Of a DNA stretch of 64,000 nucleotides, positions 37,075 to 48,581 are shown piece after piece. The notes beneath the pieces were generated by a model. The model did not search any database. It was not told the origin of the DNA and saw only the letters and a list, made by a program, of their open reading frames with translations. The DNA is from Pyrenula massariospora. Lineage: Eukaryota; Ascomycota; Eurotiomycetes; Pyrenulales; Pyrenulaceae. Position 1 is the stretch's first letter; every line of letters starts with the position of its first letter. Where the stretch lies: NCBI GenBank assembly GCA_021030905.1, contig JAGFMI010000003.1, positions 1 through 64,000 on the forward strand, read 5' to 3'. Both the position numbers and the translations under genes were made by a program.

Positions 37075-38361
37075 ATTGCTGTGCTACTTTTGCTTTCTTG
37101 TTTGTTTGCTTTGCTGCGCTGCTTGGATTTCTGCTGCAACTGGCCACCCCCAAAGAATGATCAAAGATACCCCAAGGCATGTTGGAAAGGCACTTGATGG
37201 CGTTTTGGATTATGGTCTGCCCACTGCAGGTTTCATGAAGAAGTATTCGGACTAGACTGGTTTTGCATTGTTTCATTTTGATCTGTTTTGCTTGCGCCTT
37301 GGGGTACAAGGCTGTTTGCTGGAGGACCCTCAACCTTGATCGTTGAAAGGATTTCTCTGACGGAATCAAGGTTTCCCTTGGTTATAGTATAGAAAAAACC
37401 GTAGTAGTCTTCTACTCCGATGAAATGTAAAACGAAAAAAAACTTGAAAAAGAAGGTTTCTTGCACATCTTGACTTGGGTATCTACCGGCACAGGAAACA
37501 TCCAAAGACACTTCAATAGTGTACGTCACCTCCTCAGTTCTACTCTCATGTCCAAATACCCCTTCTTTCGCATGTCGGCCACCTCTGTGGCAATGATTGA
37601 GATGCTCAGGAGGATCCGTCGGTGAAGATCACGAACTAGAGATATCATTGTGTAAGAGGATTTAAAGACTGTACGACAAGTTACTTGCTACCATCGATGT
37701 TTTGCAGTCCTTTACTGACCTCCGTATGAGCAGCCGGCCAGGCAATGGAGCCCAGAGAAAATCCTTGATGCGTACCTTGACACTATCCAAGGCTCGGGAA
37801 AGAAACGATACTATGTCGCATAGAGCAGCAGCTACTTCTTATCCCCGTAAAAGCTGCTCCATGGTCGTACGACCTGAACTCAGGAGTTGAAAAGGGGCCG
37901 CACGAGGCTCGCTCCAGCCTTACTTCTAGCCAACGATCCCAGCAGAGTGGGGATTGGCGGCGGAGATCGGCGTCCGGGATGAATCGAGCGATCGTGACGC
38001 GCCGTTGGGTGGTGATGTCAAGACGCGATGCTGTACGACTTTGGTTGGGGTCGAGCGCTGGGCTGGATGGATGGATGTTCGGAGGGGCGGGATGATGGAT
38101 GCTCCGATTAAGTACCTAATTCAAAAGGCTCTACCATAAGGTAGTCGTTGGCTTTTGTTTTTTTCAGGACCGAGAGTTCATCTAGAAAGGTTTCTTTCAT
38201 TGGGAGAGCAGTCATCTCACGATCTTTGTGTGCTCCAAGACTTGTCGCCTACGCTACGTTTGAACCTACAAATCGCGAAAGGACATCTATAAGCCTAACT
38301 GTCCACTTACCTACCTCCCCTTAACCCTGACTTCTCATCTACAAGTCCACCTACATCCACA
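37075..38361. other. Intergenic, nothing seen
   Basis: 3-prime flank of the repeat protein and promoter of the membrane protein. A CT-rich leader precedes 38362. No supportable gene or repeat. Confidence 0.55.
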
Positions 38362-39087
38362 ATGGGTCTCACCCACTCCACCGCCCGCTGGGCAGCCCCT
38401 ACTTCCTTCCTCATCGACTTCGCGGCGCAAAATTACGGCATGCTCTCCACACCGAACATGAAAGACATCCACGACGCGAACCTCTCCTTCTTCTCCCCAC
38501 AGCCCTTCTTCATCGCCGCTTTCTTCTTCCCGCAGCAGCTCTTTCAGATCGGGTGGCTGTATCGGCTGTGGAAGCTGGATCCGAAGAAGAACGAGAAGGA
38601 GAGGCAGGAGGTGGAAGCGATGGTAGATTATGTGCCGTGGTATTGTCTGGGAAACTTGTGTATTGCGGCGTGGATGTTGGCGTGGAATAACGAGCACCTT
38701 GGCGTGGCGCATGCGTTTGTGACGGTGAACACGTTCTCGCAGTTGTATTATATGATTGCGAGGTTGTCGCCTATGGATCGGCGGTCGGTCTCTTCAATCC
38801 TCACGCACGTGGTGTCGAAGACATTTGCTGGAATTGGAGTTCTCGATTTTCTGCACAATGGCTCTGTGGCATTTTTCAAGGATCATCCGGCGACGCTACC
38901 AATAAAGATCATGACAGGTGTGGGCTTTGGACTTGCGAGTGTCGCAAGCGACTGGATCTTTGGAGGATGCCTAGTGTATGACCTTATTGCGCTAGCGGTT
39001 GGACAAGGTGGAAGCTGGGGAAAGCTGTTGGGTGGATATGCTGCCGCTTGCGCAGCGATTGTGGGTGTGAAGAATTGGACGAGGTAG
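38362..39087 (+). CDS. Multi-span integral membrane protein, 241 aa
   Basis: A single exon encodes a hydrophobic protein with about five or six predicted membrane segments, around SPQPFFIAAFFFPQQLFQIG, YCLGNLCIAAWMLAW, HAFVTVNTFSQLYYMIA, FAGIGVLDFLHNG, IMTGVGFGLASVASDWIFGG and LGGYAAACAAIVGV. The start ATG follows a CCACA context typical of fungi. The region just after the first long hydrophobic segment is Lys/Glu-rich (DPKKNEKERQEVE), likely a cytosolic loop. I recall similar uncharacterised proteins in many ascomycetes but know no function. No intron is needed. Confidence 0.8.
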   Translation: MGLTHSTARWAAPTSFLIDFAAQNYGMLSTPNMKDIHDANLSFFSPQPFFIAAFFFPQQLFQIGWLYRLWKLDPKKNEKERQEVEAMVDYVPWYCLGNLCIAAWMLAWNNEHLGVAHAFVTVNTFSQLYYMIARLSPMDRRSVSSILTHVVSKTFAGIGVLDFLHNGSVAFFKDHPATLPIKIMTGVGFGLASVASDWIFGGCLVYDLIALAVGQGGSWGKLLGGYAAACAAIVGVKNWTR

Positions 39088-40415
39088 GAGAGAGGGAGCA
39101 TACTTTCGTGAGAGGCATTTTGCTGATTGGTGATAGACCGCCATATGAGGATAAGGGCTACCAGCAAGCGAGAGAGGACGACGACGACATGGTTTAGGAG
39201 TCTTGCAAGTCAAGCGTAGTAAACTGTTTCGAAATGGCCCATCTCCACCTCGCGTAGCTTTAAGCCTTGTTGCAAAAGCAGTGTCGCCTTCTAGATCTGG
39301 TCATTTTCCATAGTTTCCGGAGGTTGTCCATTATCTGGAAAGGAGGTCTTAGCTCTCATGAAGCCGGTCATAGATACCTGTTGGTATTTGCGGTGAGTTG
39401 ACGGAATGGCCTTGTTCGATGGCGCGATCGTATGTCCTAGCGGATACATAAAGCTGCACCATCCGTTCAGGCTCCGTTGAAGAAATTGTTACCTAATTTA
39501 CTCTTGGGTGGTCATAAGCAGCTTTTTGAATAGCTTTAGACTCTGCCCAAGAGGTCGTCGCGTGAGATGGTGTGCATCAAGGCGACGGCGCGGATGACCG
39601 ACGCACGAGAATCGGCGGCGCAGATCTCCCGGGCCAAGGGCAGCCTATCAAGGCGTCGCAATTAATCAAGACCGGTCTGCCTATCTCGACCGCGACCTCC
39701 GCCGTCGCTTCTCCCAGCTGTCACACTCGCACAATCGAAGCCAGAGCCACAAGAATGATAGGCGTCACCACGTCCTTTCAGACGCCGCATGCAGGCAGCC
39801 CTCCCCACACTAGGCGCCTCTGTCCTCCCGATCAAGTCATGCTCAGGCCGCCGTAAGACCACCACCGCCATCCTCCTGCGCTTCCTCCCGCTCAGCCCCT
39901 CCGTACTCCGGGGATGGGTCCCAACTGCCTCATCGGGTGACTTTCAACGTCTGAGACTGTCTATGATCGAGCTCGTTCTCCTTGAACTTGATCTGTCGCT
40001 GTTGGTCTGTCTTACATTCTTTGTCTCCTCCTGTCTTCCCTATCCCGAACCTACTACTCCTCAGAATCTGTTCCCCTCCTGTGCCCCACTCTTGGGGGAT
40101 GATCAGAGCTCAGGTAAAGCTACTGGCCTGGTTGAATGTTCTAAAAGCCTAGATTCGTACCCCTGACTCCTCCGAAAGTACGCTGCTGTAAAATGTGATC
40201 AGAAGTACGAAGCGCCATATCTTGAGCCGGGTTGGGAAAATCCATTGTTTGTTGACAGCTGTTGGGAACGCGGGCCTGGCCGCAACAAATAAGATTCATA
40301 CCTACCAACGTCTTTTTCAATCGACTGGAACACAGGAATTGCCAATCTCAATGATAGCACAGGACCGTTGAATTTTCAAAGAGTCACGTATCTCCCCCTT
40401 CAACGGGCTGGCAGC
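39088..40415. other. Intergenic, nothing seen
   Basis: 3-prime flank of the membrane protein and promoter of the PQ-loop gene. Short open frames on both strands lack coding character. Confidence 0.55.
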
Positions 40416-41756
40416 ATGTCTCTCGTTGGGCGTGCATCTCTGCCTACCCACTGCGATCCTGCGTCCGATTTTCTTGCACAGGTGTCGAACTATTTCCACG
40501 TCTGCATACCGACACCACTTGCTTTTCTCTCGAGTCTGCTAGGGATATTGTCGATACTGTCATGGCTTTTCGCACAACTTCCACAAATCTATAAAAATTA
40601 TCAGCTACAATCTACGGCGGGGATATCGATCTTCTTTTTGGTGGAGTGGTGCTTTGGGGACGCTACAAACCTTCTTGGTGCGCTGTTCACAAAGCAGGCT
40701 ACCTGGCAGGTCATTATCGCAGGCTACTACGTCTTTGTAGATGTATGCCTAGTCTTTCAGTATTTCTGGTACACCTACACCCGCCCGTGGCTGGACGGGC
40801 AAAGCCTTCATTCTCGCGGCAGCAGCATAATTGATGGTGACGAAAGCGAGCTAATCAATGGCCTGTCGCCAATCAATTCAAACTTTTCCCGAGAGTCGGA
40901 CGAAATCGAAGATGACGATGATAGCATGCCAAAGAAACCAAAACAATCGTCTTTCGACCTACCGCCAAGCCCCCAATTTCAGCAAGACGCATCGGAAAGG
41001 AAGAAGAGTCAGTTAGCAAAGATACCGGCTCGCGGCCTAGGTATCTTCTCTGAAAAGGCGGCTCAGTCTACGCCCGCTTCGTCCGCAGCGCGTGTTCAAG
41101 TGAACATGAATTCAAACCCTTTCGTCCTGCCCCGGGCCATTGTATATGGCACCACGCTTTGCACCCTCGTCTCAGCAGTGACCGCTTCCCCAATCAAACA
41201 GTCACCGTATGTTGCGTCCAGTCAGTCTGCTGACTACGAGGTCGCTGGCACGGTTCTCGCTTGGTGTTCGACCATCTTATACTTATTTTCTCGACTCCCT
41301 CAACTCTACAAGAACTGGTCTCGAAAATCCACGTCCGGATTGTCTCCACTTCTATTCGCCGCTGCGTTCTGTGGGAATTTGTTCTATTCTACATCCCTTC
41401 TCACAAGTCCCTATGCTTGGAACGATTTCGGGCCATACGGTGGACGCGGCTGGGCAGGCCCCGAAGGTTCCAATAGACGCGAGTGGGTTCTAGCTGCAAC
41501 GCCATTTTTCCTTGGCGCCTTCGGAGTACTGGCTTTAGATGCTTTCATGGGTGTCCAGTTCCGAATGTATGGAGAACAAGACACGGAAAAGGTTGTCAAA
41601 GTACGCGATTCTCAACATGGAGAGGGGAGGTGGGAAGTCGTGAGCGGTTATATGCGAGGATGGGTGCCTTCGCTAGGTCCGGAGCGCAAAGTCAGTGTCG
41701 CTGAAGGCAGCCAATTATTAAGTCGGAGCCGGATTAGTGATTACGGAACATTGTGA
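40416..41756 (+). CDS. PQ-loop vacuolar transporter (YPQ/PQLC2-like)
   Basis: A single exon encodes 446 residues. Two PQ-loop repeats are clear: LFAQLPQIYKNYQ with the PQ at 56-57, and LFSRLPQLYKNWSRKST with the PQ at 295-296. Each is followed by a hydrophobic bundle (GISIFFLVEWCFGD; GLSPLLFAAAFCGN). This arrangement is known from the Ypq1-3/Rtc2 family and animal PQLC2, which move cationic amino acids across the vacuolar or lysosomal membrane. The two bundles are separated by a ~120-residue acidic then basic loop (IEDDDDSMPKKPKQ), longer than in the yeast proteins. The upstream in-frame TTG at 40368 was rejected in favour of the ATG of MSLVGRASLP. Substrate is inferred from the family only. 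Confidence 0.88.
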   Translation: MSLVGRASLPTHCDPASDFLAQVSNYFHVCIPTPLAFLSSLLGILSILSWLFAQLPQIYKNYQLQSTAGISIFFLVEWCFGDATNLLGALFTKQATWQVIIAGYYVFVDVCLVFQYFWYTYTRPWLDGQSLHSRGSSIIDGDESELINGLSPINSNFSRESDEIEDDDDSMPKKPKQSSFDLPPSPQFQQDASERKKSQLAKIPARGLGIFSEKAAQSTPASSAARVQVNMNSNPFVLPRAIVYGTTLCTLVSAVTASPIKQSPYVASSQSADYEVAGTVLAWCSTILYLFSRLPQLYKNWSRKSTSGLSPLLFAAAFCGNLFYSTSLLTSPYAWNDFGPYGGRGWAGPEGSNRREWVLAATPFFLGAFGVLALDAFMGVQFRMYGEQDTEKVVKVRDSQHGEGRWEVVSGYMRGWVPSLGPERKVSVAEGSQLLSRSRISDYGTL

Positions 41757-43410
41757 CGGATACTGCATGTTTGCCAATACAATTTCATAAAGAGCGGCAT
41801 TGGGACAAGGTTGTGGGTCTATGTGCATATTCCCTTCATCAACGCGATGCATAGCCCAGGAGTTTATTTGGGTCCATCATTTTACCATTTAGAGAGATGT
41901 GGATGTCATGACTAGTATGTTATCACGATCCAGAATTCATGGTTGCTGTGCCTTTGCTTTTGACGCAGATTTATGTCACGATGATCTATCCATAGGTTCT
42001 TCTCCGACGTGCCAGCCAATCCCTGACCTGTCCCATGATCTCCCTACACACTTCGGTTCTCTAATTCGGCAGCTTCCTCTCTCAGTGCTCATCTTCCTGT
42101 ATTCCCTCAGCCTGTCGGTCGCCACTCTCGATTCTCAACCACCGCAATCGTCCTTGCAATCATCCTGGCTGTTGTAGCGTCTTCTACGTTCCGCTTCAGA
42201 TCGCGCATGCTAGTATCACCGAAATCAGACTAACGGCAATTTTTTTTGGAGAAGCATGGTATTCGGTCGACATATAGTATGAAGCGATGGCAGCAAATTG
42301 TGGCAGGGCTCTACCAGGGACGAAGGTGACGGGGGACGATGTAGAGAAAGGACACTGGTGGCATAGTGCGAAAGAAATAGTCTAAGGGCTACCTAGATAC
42401 TTGATAGTTTAGGGATGGGGTTTCTAGCACTTTTTCAAGATAGAACTAAGGATAGAAGGAACTTTATGACTACCATGTTACAGCGACAAGATGGCATATG
42501 ACGTAGCAAATTTACATTTGCTTTTGTGCTCTTAGAACTTGACGGATGTATTCTACAGCTTGAAAGATTTACCGTCATCTTGAATGACAGCTCTGCTCTG
42601 TACATGCCAGGACTTTCTTTGTCGATGATAGTTTCATTCAATTGCGAAATAATTCCATATGGATGCAATCGCTACTGGGGAACTGTAGGCAATGAACATG
42701 AGACATACGGTTAACGAATCTAGCTCTTCAATGCTGCTTTTGAATGTGAGAAATAATTGCCCTATGGCGCAGATCTGGTGCCGATGATTAACTCGGCGAC
42801 GACTTCAAAAAACTCGTGAAGAAGCATCAAGGACCCAGTCAAAACTATGACAACGGTTTCGGCGTTCTGGTGGAGACTCTTTACCATGGCATCGAGGTTA
42901 GTCTCAAACGCGCCTACACTCTCAGCTTATTGTCTTTTTGAAATAGAGAGCATCTAATGTTACTGCGCAGTTTTGAATTGGGCTTCTTATTCTGTGACAT
43001 ATGAGACCATGAGGTATTAGGACTGCTTAAGAGTGAAGAGAGGATCATTCCACCAAGAAGATTCAACAAGTTCTGTCAATTTCTGCCAAATTTAGAATAC
43101 ATTGAGTGTCCCCATGCAGGGCTTGTCAGCCACCTACCGTCCACACTGTAGCCACCAATCTTAAGCAACCACTCCGAGACCACCATCACTACGGCAGAGG
43201 AAGTCTACCGGCGTCTATGGGCAGCGCAAAAAGGCTGCCTTAACCTTGCACGCCGAAATGACTAAAAGCTTGCATCCCCGTTGCTTTTGTTCCTTTGAAT
43301 ACTTACAACACAAGTCACCATTAACAAAAGTTAGCACATTACGTTTTAAGGCCTTCGGTAGCTTGAAGCTCGCATTGACTTGCACGCCGTCCACTAAGGC
43401 TTCACCCTCT
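41757..43410. other. Intergenic region with one short coding-like fragment
   Basis: 3-prime flank of the PQ-loop gene and 5-prime flank of the two-span protein. Only the fragment at 42792-42976 shows coding character; the rest shows nothing I can support. Confidence 0.5.
42792..42976 (+). pseudogene. Short coding-like fragment
   Basis: A plus-strand frame from just after a TAA at 42789 reads as a plausible protein (LGDDFKKLVKKHQG, then DNGFGVLVETLYHGIE). It ends at a GTTAGT donor (42897); an acceptor at AAATAG (42946) leads to ten more codons and a stop. There is no start codon. It may be an exon of a decayed gene or chance. I do not recognise it. Confidence 0.25.
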
Positions 43411-44207
43411 ATGTCCGAAGATTTTCAAAACGCCAGAGGCTCGTTGAAACGCGAGAGGCAGTTCTCGGAGAAGGACGACGACTTTCTAGCCTTCGTGACT
43501 TTAAAAGAGCTCCATGAGCGGACTCGAAGAGAGAACGACAACCATCTCCTTCTTTCCTCGATCGTACGAGAGCTTCACGATCTTAACAAGCATGACCGAA
43601 TACAAACCGCGGAGCAAAACACCTCAGACTTCGTGTGGACGACATTATTGCAAGTGATTGCCCTCGCATTCGCCGTGGTCTTTGGGGTGTTTTCCATACT
43701 CTCATGGAGAGTAGGTGTTAAGGCGAATGGGATGACGGACACAGCACACAAAATTGCGCTAGTTGCTTTGTGTCATTCTGATCCGAGGGCAAGCCAACCT
43801 TGCATTTTTTTTTCCCGTGATGACGAGTATCAAGTCTCTCGATCATATAATCCGGTGCCATATCCGAGCATATGCTAACGACTCTATCTCCTTCCCAACA
43901 GAATCACACAGAAGGCTGCGAGATTATCAACGCGCAAGGCCCGGATTTTCTGCATGGTCTTGCCGACGAGTATTTCAAGCCCCCCCTCCCGAAATCAGGA
44001 TCATCAAGTCACGGCTTGGACAAAAGCGCTATTACCGGAATCGTATTTGCAGGCATAAGTCTTACTGGGACAGTCATTTCTCTTTTCTACCACGTCAAGG
44101 CTTTTTTTCGACGACAAGATGATGGCAGAAATTCGGCTAGAAAAGAGTGGAAGAGAAAAGAAAGCGATATCCCAGACAAACAGCTCGCCCCTTTCCTAGA
44201 CCAATGA
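43411..44207 (+). CDS. Small two-span membrane protein, hypothetical
   Basis: The start is the ATG of MSEDFQNARGSLK. Exon 1 covers at least 43411-43740 and exon 2 begins after CCCAACAG at 43902 and ends at 44207. The branch site TATGCTAACG and the acceptor are clear, but the donor is ambiguous between several phase-0 GT sites. Residues 1-70 are charged and helical. A first membrane span lies at about 75-98 (LLQVIALAFAVVFGVFSILSW) and a second in exon 2 (AITGIVFAGISLTGTVISLF), with a Cys-containing loop between them and a basic tail. It ends about 240 bases before the CorA-like gene on the same strand. I do not know the function. Confidence 0.6.
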
Positions 44208-44449
44208 GGACCAATGAGAACCCATGGCTCTGCCAAGCAAATACGGGATGTCCCCACCACTCCTTAAACCTCGTCTCTTGCATTCTTTGGACCGTCGGTT
44301 CAGCCTCATCCATCCATCGAGCAACTAAAGCTTCGCTAGTGCAGCCACACGCTACTAGGTTAATCCTGCTAATGTAGCCTACTGCGGCTCTGTGTGTACT
44401 AAAAGATGCCTGATCTCTGGATTCCAAATGGCTGCCAGGTTTTGCAACG

Positions 44450-47400
44450 ATGCCGCGGTCAATGTCGCCAGAGCCCAGGCACCGTTACGCTGGACCTTCT
44501 CGCTCCGGAACGTTTCCACGAGGCGTTGAGCCAGATGAGAATGGAGAAATACGAATCGTCAGGGGTCGACTTTCACCTCACGAGCATGCTGCTAGTAGCT
44601 ATCCAGAATGGCAAAGAGATTTTCTCGAACGTCAAAGACCTCAACATGCTAGTCATTCCAGGCCTAGACTAAGGACACACCAGAGTCGAAGACAAAGCAG
44701 AAGCGGTGTAAAGTCTATTCGCGTTGAAACCCGAGACCTAGTTGAGGATTCGGATGCTGACGAGGGTCCTACGGAGAATTCTTTCTTCAGACATGGCTCT
44801 TTGGATTGGATGAAGCTGCACGAAAGGTACTCTCACCATCATGACCACAGACATGGACGGAGACACGGGCGTTTCGTTGTGGATCAAAGCGAATCCGAGT
44901 CTGAGGTGGGCGAAGACACTTACGACGACTTCAATCTATCACACAGCGGTAGAGACTCACTAGACCAGAGCAGCAATGATGCGTTATCTTTGGAGTCCAC
45001 TGAACAAGACACTGTCACGACGGAGAAACTTCAACGACAGCAAAACGCACCGCAGAGTGTGACTTATCAGGCTTTGGACTCAAAGTACACAGGAGATGGT
45101 GTAGTTGGCGGGGTGCAATCCGTCGACTTGTCAGTCCCGCATGAACCTGGGCACCGGAGTCGGAGTGGTCTATTTCGATGGATGTGAGTTTGCTGCTATC
45201 CGCGATATCTCGGGAAATTCCTGACTTTACCCGAAAGCCATTTCGAAGACACCCTGATGAATTTGAATTCGTTTCAAGTAGGTGATGAGTACACAGTACA
45301 TCGTGTCACAATTCTCACAAATTCGAACAGGACGGCGTGAACGGAATCACTGGGCTCGCTGATTCGGAGAGGAGAGGTCTAAATAAAATACTTGACCGGG
45401 TGCGTAAACGATATGACAAGCCTTTGCCGGTCTCAAAGGGAAGATCTGTCCGCATTATGGATCCAGGTGCTATCCACGAACACATTGCATCAGAGGATTG
45501 GTCAAAGCTTGCACAGGCTCGAACGGTTACTTGGCTCTGTTTTCCGTTCTTCGTTTTGAAGCAATATAATGATCTACCACCTTCAGCCTGCTCTTCATCG
45601 CACCCAACAAGAACGTTGATGCAATCTCGTTCATCATTCAATAGTAGGGCTAGAGACCTGCATCAGGTTGTCTGTCATCTCAAAGATACTCCTAGGGGAC
45701 ATTGTTTTCATCGAGCTAAAGTCTGGGCACTGGTTCTGGGAGATAGTAAGCCAAAATTAATTTTCGTTTGGAAAGGGTCACTAACACTTCAGAACTTCTT
45801 ATTACCTACGCCGTAATCCCTCAGACAGTGCTAATGGGAAGGTCGTGTATCAATATACTGGAAAGCCGTCCAGATCGGGCACATGAAAGACCTTCTAGAA
45901 TAATAGTCTCTGGAGGACGAGCTCTTCTTTGGTCGTTTGCCATAGATGAATGCCGCTCATGGTTTGTATGCATAGCAGGCCGTCTTCACTACCTATCCGG
46001 CTTACGAAGTTTAGGCTTTTATGTCGAGATTTTCCGAATACGGTTCTCTTTGGCCAAAGCAGATTCAATTCACATACAATGGGAAGATCATCAAGCCCGC
46101 CGACTGGCCAAAAGTTGTATCTCTCGCTCGTCAAAAGGACCTTCGTTTAGATTTACACATTGTGTTCGTTTCCAAAGTCCTGATTTGTCGAAAATCGCTA
46201 ATTCAAAAGGTCGCTTCCGAAGGAACCATTGCACGGAATATTGATTGCTTCTAACGACAGGCATTGGTCTACAAAGAAGGAAAGCATGAATAGGCATGCG
46301 ACTCACAAGGACAGAGAGATGTCAACCAACCGCCTAGCTTCTGTGAGCCACGACTTCAGTGCAAAAAATGAGCAAGCAACAAGCATGGAGAACCCTATTA
46401 CTCAAATAAATGCTGGCTCAAATGACCTCTTAAATCGCCCTGGATCTTGGGAGAACGACGCAAAAAATGTCGCCCAAGACTTCCATGCGCTCGTTTGGTG
46501 GGTTAGGCATTCTAACCTCGGATACGCTTTACATAGCCGTTATCAAATCAATTCTTCCTTGAAAAAAGGAACGCATGGCCCGACAGACCGTCGAGGAAGC
46601 TTCAAAGCCGCAGTTGAGCGTGTGATACAGACCAACCGGAAGGTCAGGCGTGATTTGATGGAAATGGACGATTACCTTCGAAGCAAAACACCCCTTGCCG
46701 AGCGTAGTGCTTACAAGAAATGCCGTCAATCACGGAAGGGAGACATTTACGCAATGATCCAAAGAGAGAATGATGACCTCGAAGTCTCCAACGGTGCAAA
46801 TACCCCACAGAGTGAGGTAGAGAACCATATAGACATCGTCAACGAGGTCAATTTTCTTTTTGAATTCTTCCTAGCACCAGAATTTGAAGGCCCGACCGTG
46901 CCGCAATATTGGGGAGCTGTGCATCAATGTCTATCGGTTAGTCTTTGAGCCTCCGCCGAGTCCAGTACTAATCGTCCCTAGTTGGATGAGAATCGGAGGC
47001 CTGAGCAAGAAAATATTGAGTTGCTCGGCATGCATAACTTCCTTGATGTGATCAAATCTATTACAAGAGAAGCTCGCGCTTTCAAAGAAGTATTCTCGCA
47101 TGCTCTCGAGCCTGACTGGAAAGAAATGCAAATGCCAAAGGAATTTCCTCGAGCGTGGTTACATGTACTCAGCTGCCTCGTATCTGCCATCTCGAGCACT
47201 GCACTATTCTTCTACCATTCCGCGAAAGCGAGAGAGCTGCTACATGTAGGAACGATGAAGCTCGTGCACGGAGCTGACTACAAAAGTCTCCTTGACAGAG
47301 CAGTCATCATGCCATTTGAGCTCATGACTCTCATCAACCGCCAGCTTATGGAAGACGTCACCAGCGGCCACCAGGACATCGATTCGACGTATCAGGAATA

Positions 47401-48285
47401 CCTCTCACTACTTGTAAGAACAAACGAAGATCCAAAATTTCCCCTGGCTGATTATATACACAGGAGTCAGACATGGAGGAAGATCCCTTAGACCGAAATC
47501 ATCAACATAGATTAAGCTTGTTGAAGACGGAGTGTCTGAAAGTAAAGGAAACCTTGGGTCAACAGCAACGATTCGTCGGATTGATCAAAAAGATCAGTCA
47601 AAATCGGTCCACCCCTTTACTGGAAGGTAACGTCTATTTGCCAGAGGTAGAAACGAAGCAACAGGATGAAGTGGAATTACATCACCATCGCAGGCTTAAA
47701 GACTTTGGCAACGAGCTCGAAGCTCCCAAGTCTTCGCTGTCTCCCACAGATCCTGCAGGATACCGTCGCCTCCTAATGTCCGACTCACAAGCTTTCATCG
47801 AGCTCCGAATCCGTCACTTTGACGAGATTTTCCAGCGGGCAACTGAGCTCGAGAGGTGGAATCTTCAACGCATTGACTCTAACAAGGACCGTCAAGAAGC
47901 CGCCATATACGTCTTCACCATTGTTACGATATTATTTCTTCCAATGGGTACGGTGGCGGCCATCTTTGGTATGAACACTGCCGACATTCGCGATATGCCA
48001 GCCAAGCAGTGGGTGTTTTGGGCTGTGGCACTGCCACTGACAGCGCTGGTTGTTTTGTGCTCATCACTTTCAGTTGGGGGCTTCAGAACGCTCAAGGGAC
48101 TCACAGAGAGATGGGGTCAGAACAAGGGATACCATGCGGAAGACAATTCAGGAAATATGCGTCTCGAAAGAACTTCATATGGCACTGAGCAGGAAGGTCA
48201 TGTCATCCTTGCTGAAAATGGCCCACGGCTGCCAGCGATAGATTATTTAGGCCCCAGATCTAGATCGCGGAAAAGGGCAGTCTGA
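44450..48285 (+). CDS. CorA-like Mg2+ transporter-family protein, 1,163 aa
   Basis: Eight exons (44450-45183, 45238-45277, 45331-45745, 45793-45965, 46015-46163, 46210-46936, 46982-47413, 47464-48285) join in phase to 3,492 bases. The last 130 residues carry the CorA signature: a long helix (NKDRQEAAIYVFTIVTILF), the GMN motif at 1059-1061 and a second span (WVFWAVALPLTALVVL). CorA proteins are pentameric channels for divalent cations. Here about 1,000 cytosolic residues precede the pore, far more than in bacterial CorA (~316 aa in total); this plan is known in filamentous ascomycetes, with a Ser/Arg-rich N-terminus and the conserved segment VNGITGLADSERRGLNKIL. The 40-base exon 2 (HFEDTLMNLNSFQ) matches the family. 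Transport itself is inferred from GMN. Confidence 0.85.
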
Positions 48286-48581
48286 CGCGAGTCACACGTG
48301 TTTGAACCTGCTGTAATGTCAAATAGATCCTGAAACGCTCCCGTTGATAATTTACACAACCAAAAACCCTAGAACATGAATTCGACCCTTTTTCCGATGG
48401 TGGTCTTAGGCAAGCGCCCGGGGGGGGGGGTTCCCACCTTAACGCCGTTTTAAATCCGTTGTCGATAATTTTGTGGAGTGTTGTGGGGGGAAATTTTTGG
48501 GCTTCGGACGTCAACCTCAGACGTCGCATGGATTAGAAGCCCCCAAGCCTTCATGTTGCGACTCGCAATCGAGTTCTGACT
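48286..48581. other. Intergenic with a G10 run
   Basis: Short spacer holding the 3-prime flank of the CorA-like gene and the RRB1 promoter. It contains ten consecutive G at about 48420-48430. No gene. Confidence 0.6.

Noticed and set aside
44406-44672. 88-residue frame overlapping the CorA-like start
   Set aside because: It overlaps exon 1 of the CorA-like gene in another frame; the chosen frame joins seven further exons in phase.
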